A stretch of 64,000 bases of DNA from JAXMDC01 sp046349035 (GTDB lineage: Bacteria > Pseudomonadota > Alphaproteobacteria > Rhizobiales > Kaistiaceae), in contig JAXMDC010000003.1 of NCBI GenBank assembly GCA_046349035.1, positions 1 through 64,000 on the forward strand, given 5' to 3'. A model generated the notes under the pieces. The model saw only the letters and a list, made by a program, of their open reading frames with translations, made no database searches and was not told where the DNA came from. The stretch's first letter is position 1. Each line of letters begins with the position of its first letter. Below, piece after piece: positions 1 to 7,185 of this stretch. Both the position numbers and the translations under genes were made by a program.

Positions 1-31
1 GGGGGGGGGGGGGGGGGGGGGGGGGCCCCCC
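1..31. other. G25-C6 homopolymer at the window edge
   Basis: The window opens with 25 G followed by 6 C. Nothing similar occurs elsewhere in the window. A G-run followed by C at a sequence end is typical of a contig terminus or a two-colour sequencing artefact, so the extreme 5' bases, and the glyS residues they encode (proline codons on the minus strand), should not be trusted. Confidence 0.6.
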
Positions 32-2044
32 TTCAGGATGAGTCGGCGCCTCGCCCCCCACCCTGCCCTCCCCACCGCTCTCGCGGGGGGAGGGAGAGCG
101 GGAGATGCCCCCGCCCAACACCGCATCGACGAGGTCGTGGCGGGCGCCCTGCTCGCGCAGCTGCACCTTCAGGCGATCGGCGAAGAAGGCGAGGAGATCG
201 CCGACGAGGGCGTCCTCGAAGCGCATGGTCTCCGGCTCGGCGAGGCGGATGCCGGCCTCGATGTCGAGCTCCGACGACTGGCCGACATCGCCGTGACGGT
301 TGAGCTTTGCCTCCCAGGCGGCGATCTCTGGATCGATGGCGCCATTGCCGGCCGGGGCGCGGGTGGCGGCGTTGCGGCGGGCGACATCGTCGATGCCGAC
401 GATGGCGGCGCGGATGCGCGGCGGCACCTCGTCGCGCGCGCCGAGCAGGAAGTAGCGCCAGGCGATGCGGAGCTTGTTGTCCAGCACCAGGCGGATGACG
501 CCGAGGGCGGCGCGGCGGAGCGCGAAGGGGTCCTTGGAGCCGGTCGGCTTTTCGTCGATCGCCCAGAAGCCAACGAGGGTGTCGAGCTTGTCGGCGAGGG
601 CGACGGCGACCGACACCGGGTTCGCCGGCACGCGGTCGGCGGGGCCGAGCGGCTTGTAGTGCTCCTCGACTGCGGCGGCGACGGCGGCGTCCTCGCCCTG
701 CCCGGTCGCGTAGTAGCGGCCCATCAGGCCCTGCAGCTCGGGAAACTCGCCGACCATTTCGGTGACGAGATCGGCTTTGGCGAGGGCGGCGGCGCGGCTC
801 GCCTTCGCGCTGTCGGCGCCGACCAGCGGCGCCAGATCGTGCGCCAGGCGGACGATGCGGGCGATGCGTTCGGCCTGCGTGCCGAGCTTTTCGTGGAAGA
901 CGATATTCTGCGCGCGGAGCTTCTCCAGGCGCTGGTCGAGCGGCTTCACGTCGCTGCGGTCGCGATAATCGGGGAGCGCCTTCCGGTCGGTCTCCCAGAA
1001 GTGGCGGGCATCGGCGAGGCGGGCGCGGATCACCCGCTCGTTGCCGGCGACGATCGCCTTGCCGCCGTCGCTCGCCTCAATGTTGGCCACCAGCAGGAAG
1101 CGGTTGGCGAGCTTGCCGGTCTTCGGATCGCGGAGGACGAAGCACTTCTGGTTGGCGCGGATGGTGGCGCGGATCACCTCGCCGGGGATTTCCAGGAAAG
1201 CCGGGTCGAAGGAGCCGGCGAGGACCACCGGCCACTCGACGAGGCCCGCCACTTCGTCGGCGAGCGCCTCGTCCTCGACGAGTTCGAGGCCGAGCGCCAT
1301 CGCCCGGTCGCGGGCGTCGTGCAGGATCATGTCCTTCCGCCGCTCGGCGTCGAGCACGACCCTGGCCTTCTGCAGCTTGTCGGCATAGTCGGCAAAGCGG
1401 CGGACGGCGAACTCGGCCGGCGCCAGGAAGCGGTGGCCGGAGGTGCGGTCGGACGCGGCAATGCCGTCGACGGCGAAGGGCACCACCGACGGCTCCTCGG
1501 TATCGGTGCCGAAGGTGGCGAGGATCGAGCGGAGCGGCCGCACCCAGGCGAGCGCCTCGGCGCCGCGCGCGCCGTCCTTGTAGAAGGGCGTCCCGGTCGG
1601 CGCGGAGGCGATGCCCCAGCGCATCGACTTCGGCCAGGGGAAGCTCCGGACGATCTTCGGCAGCGCCTCGGCGAGGATCGCTTCCGCCGGGCGGCCGGCC
1701 TTCTTGGCGACGGCGACGTAGAAGTCGCCCTTCTTCGGATCGGACTGGACGGTCGCCTTGTCGATCGAGGCGAGGCCCGCGGCCTTGAGGAAGCCGGCAA
1801 TCGCCGCCTCCGGCGCGCCGACGCGCGGCCCCTTCTTCTCCTCGGTCGTATCCGGCGAGCGGGCGGGGATGCCCGAAACGGTCAGCGCCAGGCGACGCGG
1901 CGTCGCGAAGGCCTTGGCGCCCTCGTAGACGAGCCCGGCCTCGACCAGCGCGCCGGTCACCAGGCGCTGCAAATCCTCCGCCGCCTTCCGCTGCATGCGG
2001 GCGGGGATTTCTTCGCTGAACAGTTCGAGGAGGAGGTCAGGCAT
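1..2044 (-). CDS. glyS: Glycyl-tRNA synthetase beta subunit (partial, 3' end missing)
   Basis: This is the beta chain of the bacterial alpha2beta2 glycyl-tRNA synthetase, which charges tRNA-Gly in the cytosol together with GlyQ (2942-3895). The reading frame starts at ATG 2044 (MPDLLLELFSEEIPARMQRK, the family's N-terminus) and stays open to base 1, so the C-terminus lies outside. The anticodon-binding region near the break reads LREQGARHDLVDAV, as expected, and is then replaced by a low-complexity stretch (ISRSPSPRESGGEGRVGGE) that matches an inserted palindromic repeat, not GlyS. In relatives glyS follows glyQ directly; here a plus-strand toxin-antitoxin pair separates them, so glyS probably needs its own promoter in 2045-2165. 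Confidence 0.9.
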   Translation of the reverse strand, partial: MPDLLLELFSEEIPARMQRKAAEDLQRLVTGALVEAGLVYEGAKAFATPRRLALTVSGIPARSPDTTEEKKGPRVGAPEAAIAGFLKAAGLASIDKATVQSDPKKGDFYVAVAKKAGRPAEAILAEALPKIVRSFPWPKSMRWGIASAPTGTPFYKDGARGAEALAWVRPLRSILATFGTDTEEPSVVPFAVDGIAASDRTSGHRFLAPAEFAVRRFADYADKLQKARVVLDAERRKDMILHDARDRAMALGLELVEDEALADEVAGLVEWPVVLAGSFDPAFLEIPGEVIRATIRANQKCFVLRDPKTGKLANRFLLVANIEASDGGKAIVAGNERVIRARLADARHFWETDRKALPDYRDRSDVKPLDQRLEKLRAQNIVFHEKLGTQAERIARIVRLAHDLAPLVGADSAKASRAAALAKADLVTEMVGEFPELQGLMGRYYATGQGEDAAVAAAVEEHYKPLGPADRVPANPVSVAVALADKLDTLVGFWAIDEKPTGSKDPFALRRAALGVIRLVLDNKLRIAWRYFLLGARDEVPPRIRAAIVGIDDVARRNAATRAPAGNGAIDPEIAAWEAKLNRHGDVGQSSELDIEAGIRLAEPETMRFEDALVGDLLAFFADRLKVQLREQGARHDLVDAVLGGGISRSPSPRESGGEGRVGGEAPTHPEGGPPPPPPPP
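37..109 (-). repeat. Palindromic GC-rich repeat inserted in frame within glyS
   Basis: On the minus strand, C-rich and G-rich arms (CTCTCCCTCCCCCCGCGAGA then GCGGTGGGGAGGG) form an imperfect palindrome. It is translated as SPSPRESGGEGRVGG, a peptide typical of alphaproteobacterial palindromic elements read through inside genes. The frame is kept on both sides as far as base 32. It resembles, without being identical to, the intergenic hairpin elements at 16955, 48127 and 57925. Confidence 0.6.
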
Positions 2045-2130
2045 CGGGAGATCGGGAAACGGCCGGTGTGGCTAGCGCGTCTTGTTAGTCGACGGCGTTA
2101 AGGAAGTCACCCGCCTGCCCAGCGCCCGCG

Positions 2131-2159
2131 TTGCCCCACCAGCGCAGCCGGACTATCCT
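2131..2159 (+). promoter_or_regulatory. Putative promoter for the DUF433/DUF5615 module
   Basis: TTGCCC (2131-2136) and TATCCT (2154-2159) are 17 bp apart, the ideal -35/-10 spacing. The -10 ends only 6 bases before the ATG at 2166, and no Shine-Dalgarno sequence precedes that ATG, so transcription would start at or next to the start codon and give a leaderless mRNA. Inferred from motif match only. Confidence 0.4.
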
Positions 2160-2165
2160 TTTGCA

Positions 2166-2414
2166 ATGACCGCAGCCAAGCCAGCCGCCGCCGATCTTAG
2201 CGAGCGCATCGCCCACGATCCCGCCATTTGCGGCGGCCGCCCGACGATCAAGGGTACCCGCATGCGCGTTTCGGACATCGTCGAGATGGTCGCGGCAGGT
2301 GTCGGCGTGCCCGAGATCGTCAGGGATTTTCCCTATCTGACGGCGGAGGATGTCGCGGCGGCGTTGCGTTATGCCGCGAAAGCGGCCGACCATAGGGTGG
2401 TGCGAGTCGCGTAG
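2166..2414 (+). CDS. DUF433 family antitoxin
   Basis: A small protein of 82 residues with the DUF433 signature: RIAHDPAICGGRPTIKGTRM, then VSDIVEMVAAGVGVPEIVRDFPYLTAEDVAAALRYA, a short winged-helix-like fold. DUF433 proteins are usually encoded directly upstream of DUF5615 PIN-like proteins and act as their antitoxins; the partner here is at 2580-2945. The ATG at 2166 is chosen because the conserved domain begins shortly after it and a promoter-like motif ends 6 bases before it; longer starts would overlap that motif. The gene runs opposite to the glyQ-glyS genes on both sides, so it looks like an insertion into that cluster. Confidence 0.8.
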   Translation: MTAAKPAAADLSERIAHDPAICGGRPTIKGTRMRVSDIVEMVAAGVGVPEIVRDFPYLTAEDVAAALRYAAKAADHRVVRVA

Positions 2415-2579
2415 TCCGGGTGTGTCGCCGCAAGCAAAAACTGCTCTTACGTCCCAAAAAACGGACCCGCCCGTCTCTCGGTGGTGAAAGCGGGCGAGAC
2501 TGCGACCGCCGCTTTCTTCGGAGTGCGCGAGTGGCTGACGCTTCGGTGACGCGAGTCAAAGTGTTCGCGACACGGAGTG
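2415..2579 (+). other. 165-bp spacer between antitoxin and toxin genes
   Basis: DUF433 and DUF5615 genes normally abut or overlap, so this spacer is unusual. It contains an open frame (2420-2632) with no recognisable protein character and no obvious hairpin with a T-tract. It could be acquired sequence or a region with its own promoter for the toxin gene. Confidence 0.4.
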
Positions 2580-2941
2580 ATGGAGGGCATGCGGCCAGCC
2601 TTGCATTCTGCCTCAGTCAAGTTCGTCATTGACGCTCAGCTCCCGCCGGGCCTCGCCACACGTCTTGTGCAGGCGGGGTGCGTTGCGCGGCATGTCAGCG
2701 AAATCGGGTTAGTTGCCGCCACCGACACGGAGATTTGGGACTTCGCGTCAAGCAACGACTATGTCCTCCTGACTAAAGATCAGGACTTCGCTGCGCTCTC
2801 TCAGAGGGACCGGAACGGACCTGCCGTCGTCTGGATTCGCCTTGGCAACGTGACCAACCAAGCCCTTTGGCAGGCGCTGGAACCGCGGCTCGCCGAAATC
2901 GTTGCGGCCGTGATGGCCGGCGAGCGCCTGATCGAGGTGGC

Positions 2942-2945
<4 letters not shown>
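2580..2945 (+). CDS. DUF5615 PIN-like toxin
   Basis: This protein of 121 residues carries the DUF5615 (Mut7-C/PIN-like) pattern: KFVIDAQLPPGLATRLVQAG with the first acidic residue, HVSEIGL, then TDTEIWDFASSNDYVLLTKDQDF with the second acidic cluster, and a C-terminal VVWIRLGNVTN block. Members of this family are thought to be RNases neutralised by the preceding DUF433 protein. About 14 residues precede the usual family start (SVKFVID), and start codons are possible at 2577, 2580 or 2589. Its stop overlaps the 3' end of the convergent glyQ gene by 4 bases. Confidence 0.75.
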
Positions 2946-3895
<950 letters not shown>

Positions 3896-3993
3896 CGGCG
3901 GGGCGTCTCGGGGGCCGGCAAGTGCGGCCGGGCAAAAGGCGCGGCACCCTATCGGCGCCGCGCGCGGGGGGTCAAGGCGATGTGGCGAGGCAA

Positions 3994-4026
3994 TTGACCT
4001 AACGTATCATCCTGCGATACGTTAGG
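3994..4026 (+). promoter_or_regulatory. higBA promoter with overlapping palindromic operator
   Basis: A perfect inverted repeat with 11-bp arms (CCTAACGTATC at 3998-4008 and GATACGTTAGG at 4016-4026) and a 7-base spacer overlaps a promoter-like pair: TTGACC at 3994-3999 and ATACGT near 4017-4022. This position, immediately upstream of higB, is where HigA-type antitoxins bind to repress their own operon. Confidence 0.65.
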
Positions 4027-4039
4027 TGCGAGGCGTTGC

Positions 4040-4327
4040 ATGGCGATCCTAACCTTCAAAGACCGGCGCGCTGAAGCCATCCTCGCCGGCAGACATCCTG
4101 GGAAGGGGTTTCCAGCCGACCTCCTCAGGACGGCCCGGCGCAAGCTGGTCATGGTTGCCGAAGCACGCAGCCTCGACGATCTTCGGGCGGCGCCCGGAAA
4201 TCGACTTGAGAGGCTGAAGGGAAGTCGCAAGGGCCAGCACTCAATCAGGCTCAACGACCAGTTCCGGATCGTCTTCGTCTGGTCTGGTCGCGATGCCGAA
4301 GATGTCGAGATCGTCGACTACCATTGA
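4040..4327 (+). CDS. higB: HigB-like mRNA interferase toxin (RelE superfamily)
   Basis: The protein has 95 residues, close to the 92 typical of the RelE/HigB host-inhibition family. Recognisable features are an N-terminal helix (FKDRRAEAILAGRHPGKGFP), DLLRTARRKLVMVAEARSLDDL, and the core PGNRLERLKGSRKGQHSIRLNDQFRIVFVWSG with its conserved basic residues, ending DVEIVDYH. Such toxins cleave translated mRNA on the ribosome. The toxin precedes the antitoxin, the order characteristic of higBA. The start is the first ATG after the operator, with GAGG about 7 bases upstream. Confidence 0.88.
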   Translation: MAILTFKDRRAEAILAGRHPGKGFPADLLRTARRKLVMVAEARSLDDLRAAPGNRLERLKGSRKGQHSIRLNDQFRIVFVWSGRDAEDVEIVDYH

Positions 4328-4339
4328 AAGGCTTTACCC

Positions 4340-4645
4340 ATGCCGTCCTCACCCAACCCGCTCGGGCCGGTCCATCCCGGCGAAATCCTCCGGGAGGAGT
4401 TTCTCGCCGAATTGAACTTGACGCCTTATCGCCTTGCGGCGGCTCTGAAGGTGCCGCGGACGCGCATCGAAAGGCTGGCGCGCGAGGAAGGCCCCGTCAC
4501 CTCCGACACGGCGCTTCGCCTCGGACGCTATTTCGGGACTACCGCGGAGTTCTGGCTGGGCCTGCAGGCGCGCTACGATATCGAGACGCTGGCGCCGAAG
4601 CTCGCGGGCGAACTGGCCGAGATCGCGCCGCGTGAGCGTGCCTAG
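4340..4645 (+). CDS. higA: HigA antitoxin (XRE-type HTH)
   Basis: This 101-residue protein is a classic HigA: PVHPGEILREEFLAELNLTPYRLAAALKV, then the recognition region TRIERLAREEGPVTSDTALRLGRYFGTTAEFWLGLQARYD. It should bind HigB and repress the operon through the palindrome at 3998-4026. The start lies 12 bases after the higB stop. Its 3' end runs to within 6 bases of the convergent small membrane-protein gene. The pair is an insertion within the otherwise minus-strand gly cluster. Confidence 0.92.
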   Translation: MPSSPNPLGPVHPGEILREEFLAELNLTPYRLAAALKVPRTRIERLAREEGPVTSDTALRLGRYFGTTAEFWLGLQARYDIETLAPKLAGELAEIAPRERA

Positions 4646-4651
4646 GCCCCC

Positions 4652-4861
4652 CTACTCCTTCGGGCGGTAGACGCCCGTCCGCGGGTCCTTCTCCAGCGTC
4701 ACCGGGCGCTCGTCGCTGTTGGGGCGGGCCGAGTCGCTGCGGTTGAGTGGGTCGGGGCGACGGCGGAGCAGATCGGCGATGCGTGTGCCTTCCTTGCGGA
4801 CGAACTTCCAGGCGAACCAGCCGAGGATCGCGAGGAGGACGATGGTGACTAGCTGGCCCAT
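4652..4861 (-). CDS. Small single-pass membrane protein, unknown function
   Basis: This protein of 69 residues has one N-terminal transmembrane helix (VTIVLLAILGWFAWKFV, residues 5-21), a basic and polar middle, and a C-terminal LEKDPRTGVYRP motif. Small proteins with this architecture are found between the S49 peptidase gene and glyQ in many alphaproteobacteria. No function can be assigned. Gene position and orientation (108 bases downstream of sppA, same strand) suggest co-transcription. Confidence 0.65.
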   Translation of the reverse strand: MGQLVTIVLLAILGWFAWKFVRKEGTRIADLLRRRPDPLNRSDSARPNSDERPVTLEKDPRTGVYRPKE

Positions 4862-4889
4862 GGCAAAAGCGCTCTCAGTGGGTCCCTTC

Positions 4890-4934
4890 CAACCGGGTCT
4901 CGCGCAACCGGACCTCGCGTAACCGGGCTTCGCG
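4890..4934. repeat. Three imperfect 15-bp tandem repeats
   Basis: Units CAACCGGGTCTCGCG, CAACCGGACCTCGCG and TAACCGGGCTTCGCG follow one another without spacers in the sppA-small protein intergenic region. Each differs from its neighbours at 2-3 positions. No coding role is evident. Confidence 0.8.
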
Positions 4935-4939
4935 GCCCC

Positions 4940-4966
4940 CCGCGCCGCCGGCAGAACCGGCGCGGC
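4940..4966 (-). terminator. GC-rich hairpin just after sppA
   Basis: Immediately after the sppA stop, on the minus strand, GCCGCGCCGG and CCGGCGGCGC form a strong stem around a TTCTG loop. There is no T-tract, so it may be a pause or processing site and not a true intrinsic terminator. Confidence 0.3.
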
Positions 4967-4968
4967 GC

Positions 4969-5811
4969 CTAGAGCCCGTAGCGTCCCCAGAGCCCCCGCT
5001 CCTCCAGGACCGCCATCATCGCATCTGCCGGCATTCCGGCCAAGGCGTCGATGCCGAGGCGGCGGAGCAGAGTACGGCGCTCGGCGAGCATCGGTTTCAG
5101 CCGCACCTTCTCGCCGTAGCGCGAACGGAGCACGCTCCTTATGTCGCCGACGGCGTCGGCAAGCCCGAGGGCGATCGCCTTCTCGCCGGTCCAGAACGAA
5201 CCGGAGAAAAGGTCGGGCTCGTCCTCGCGGAGCGCCTTGCCACGCCGCTCGCGGACGAGGGCGATGAACTTGGCGTGAATCTCCTTTTGCAGCGCTTCGA
5301 GGTGCGCCACTTCCTCAGGCCGCTCGGGGAGGAAGGGGTCGAGCATCGCCTTCTTGGTGCCAGCGGTGTGGAGGCGCCGCTCGACGCCGATCTTCTCGAT
5401 CAGCGCCTGGAAGCCGAAGGACGCGGCGACGACGCCGATCGAGCCGAGGATCGAGGACGGATCGACGAAGATCTCGTCGCCGGCGACGGCGATCATGTAG
5501 CCGCCGGAGGCGGCGACGTCCTCGACGAAGACGAGAACGCGCTTTTCCTTCTCGTCGGCGAGGGCGCGGATGCGGCGGGCGATCATGTGCGACTGCACCG
5601 CCGAGCCGCCGGGCGAGTTGACGATCAGCGCCACGGCCGGTGCGCCCTTCACCGCGAAGGCGCGGCGGAGCGGATCGGCAAGGCGCTCGATGTTGAGCGA
5701 GGGGCCGGTGCCGAGGCGGCCCCCCGGCGCGATTACGCCGGCAAGGCGCAACACCGGGACGACCGGGCCGGCTCCGGCGAGGCGGGCAGCGAGGGCTTCA
5801 AGCGGATTCAT
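4969..5811 (-). CDS. sppA: S49 family signal peptide peptidase (SppA/SohB-like)
   Basis: A short-form S49 serine protease of 280 residues, expected to act at the inner membrane on leftover signal peptides or membrane proteins. The nucleophile is Ser102 in VEDVAASGGYMIA and the general base is a lysine in HTAGTKKAMLDPF (Lys153/154). The VNSPGGSAVQSHMIARRI block near residues 64-81 and DPSSILGSIGVVA are also diagnostic. There is no clear N-terminal transmembrane segment, only a weak hydrophobic stretch (residues 16-28), so it may be peripheral or cytoplasmic-facing. Its ATG overlaps the stop of the methyltransferase gene by 4 bases, indicating translational coupling. Confidence 0.9.
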   Translation of the reverse strand: MNPLEALAARLAGAGPVVPVLRLAGVIAPGGRLGTGPSLNIERLADPLRRAFAVKGAPAVALIVNSPGGSAVQSHMIARRIRALADEKEKRVLVFVEDVAASGGYMIAVAGDEIFVDPSSILGSIGVVAASFGFQALIEKIGVERRLHTAGTKKAMLDPFLPERPEEVAHLEALQKEIHAKFIALVRERRGKALREDEPDLFSGSFWTGEKAIALGLADAVGDIRSVLRSRYGEKVRLKPMLAERRTLLRRLGIDALAGMPADAMMAVLEERGLWGRYGL

Positions 5812-6854
5812 CGGCGCGGCTCCTTTTCCCCTCCCCGCTCGCGCCAGGGCGCGTGAACTTCGGCGAGACCAACGCCGGCGCGGAAGAGCGGCTCCACGGC
5901 GGCAGCCGGAGCGTTGCCGGTTGCGGCGTGGAGGACAAGGCCGGAGAGAATGCGGGTCGCGCCACGCCGCCCCTTCTTGCCGCGCAACAGAATGCGATGC
6001 GCCGGCTCGCCGGGTCGCGGGTGGACCGGCAAGAGGTCGAGGTCGCCGAAGCGCGGCGCGGCGGCCTCCAGCAAATCGGCGAGCGCATCGGCGCGGGCGA
6101 TGGCGACGACCTCGCCCTCGGCGGCGAGGAGGCGCGCGGCGGTGCGGAACCAGAGCTCGAGCCCCTCCTCGGCGAGGAGGTGGGCGCCGCGGCGGGCGTC
6201 GCCCGTCGGCGCGGTGACGGCGGCGGCGTCGTGAAAGGGCGGGTTCATGACCAGGGCTCGCGCCATGTTGGCGCGCAGGCGGGGCCCGGCGGCAGGTGGG
6301 CGGTCGCCCTCGCCGTCGGCGGCAAAGTCGGTCTCGGCCACCGCGACGCGGTCGGCGAAGGCGGCGTTGGCGGGAAGCTCCAGCGCTGCGCGGGCGGCGG
6401 CGGCGAGTTCCGCCTCGCGCTCGACGAGGAGGACGCGGGCGGCCGGAAGGCGTGCGGCGGCGACGAAGCCGGCAACCCCGGCGCCGGCGCCGAGGTCGAC
6501 GACAAGGCCGCTCGTGCCGGCATCGAGGGCGGCGCCGAGGAGCACCGCTTCGAGGCCGGCGCGGTGATGGCCGCGCTTCGGCTGCAGGGCGGCGACGCGG
6601 CCGCCGAGAAAGGCGTCCTCGGAAAGCGCCGCGGCGACGCTGCGGGCTTCCGCCTGGCGCCGACCGGCCTCGGCTTCGGCGTCCCCGGCTCGGGCTTCTG
6701 GCTGCCGCCGTTCGCCCTCGGCGTGATCGCCTCCGGCTCGGGCTTCTGGCTGCCGCCGTTCGCCCTCGGCGTGATCGCCTCCGGCTCGGGCTTCTGGCTG
6801 CCGCCGTTCGCCCTCGGCGTGATCGCCTCCGGCTCGGGCGGGCGGCGCACTCAT
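5808..6854 (-). CDS. tRNA1(Val) adenine-N6-methyltransferase-like protein with repeat-derived N-terminal extension
   Basis: The conserved part, from about residue 70 (SEDAFLGGRVAALQPKRGHH) to the end, is a class I SAM methyltransferase of the TrmN6/YfiC type: the SAM-binding loop VVDLGAGAGVAGFVAAA, the acidic end of beta-2 (VLLVEREAE), and the N6-adenine catalytic motif NPPF in ALVMNPPFHDAAA. The first ~70 residues are unlike the family: three 16-residue tandem units (RAGGDHAEGERRQPEA) encoded by 48-bp DNA repeats. The ATG at 6854 overlaps the upstream DUF2007 stop by 4 bases; an internal start near residue 70 would give the normal length, but coupling favours the long form. Confidence 0.85.
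   Translation of the reverse strand: MSAPPARAGGDHAEGERRQPEARAGGDHAEGERRQPEARAGGDHAEGERRQPEARAGDAEAEAGRRQAEARSVAAALSEDAFLGGRVAALQPKRGHHRAGLEAVLLGAALDAGTSGLVVDLGAGAGVAGFVAAARLPAARVLLVEREAELAAAARAALELPANAAFADRVAVAETDFAADGEGDRPPAAGPRLRANMARALVMNPPFHDAAAVTAPTGDARRGAHLLAEEGLELWFRTAARLLAAEGEVVAIARADALADLLEAAAPRFGDLDLLPVHPRPGEPAHRILLRGKKGRRGATRILSGLVLHAATGNAPAAAVEPLFRAGVGLAEVHAPWRERGGEKEPRR
6685..6839. repeat. 48-bp tandem repeat, 3.2 perfect copies, within a coding region
   Basis: Units at 6685-6732, 6733-6780 and 6781-6828, plus a partial unit to 6839, read as identical on inspection. The 48-bp period keeps the frame, so each adds 16 residues to the N-terminus of the methyltransferase. Identity between units points to recent slippage and likely length variation between strains. 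Confidence 0.93.
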
Positions 6855-7087
6855 GCCGCGGGCCTCGGCGTCAGCAGCTCCTTGGCAATACCGGCGTCGG
6901 CGAGAATGCGGCGGGCGCGGTCCTCGGCCTCCGCGTCGACCATGACGCGCCGCGGCAGCACGCCGAGCGAGCCCTCGATCACGCTCATGTTCTGATCGGC
7001 GACGAAATGCGCGATCCCGGCTTCCTTCAGCAACGCCTCGACGAAGGAGATGAGCACGGGGTCGTTAGTGCGGAGGAGTTCTTCCAT
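6851..7087 (-). CDS. DUF2007 domain protein
   Basis: The 78-residue protein has the DUF2007 (putative signal-transducing, GlnB-like fold) pattern: MEELLRTNDPVLISFVEALL, KEAGIAHFVADQNMSVIEGS, LPRRVMVDAEAEDRARRILA. It is the first gene of the DUF2007-methyltransferase-sppA run, a conserved alphaproteobacterial cluster normally divergent from the polyprenyl synthase gene. The molecular role of the family is not established. Confidence 0.88.
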   Translation of the reverse strand: MEELLRTNDPVLISFVEALLKEAGIAHFVADQNMSVIEGSLGVLPRRVMVDAEAEDRARRILADAGIAKELLTPRPAA

Positions 7088-7185
7088 AAAGGTTCCGAGG
7101 CGCGGCGGCGGTACGGTCGTCGGCCCGCTCCGGTGCGGCCGAGGTTCTAGGACCGAAGGCGCGCGCCTGGCAAATCGGGACGGCC

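Noticed and set aside
38..2101. A 687-codon open frame antisense to glyS
   Set aside because: It occupies the same triplets as glyS on the other strand and has no domain; the minus strand encodes clear GlyS motifs.
2420..2632. A 70-codon frame between antitoxin and toxin
   Set aside because: Overlaps the toxin start, composition not protein-like, no recognisable motif.
6685..6839. CRISPR-like array
   Set aside because: Units are directly adjacent with no spacers; it is a coding tandem repeat.
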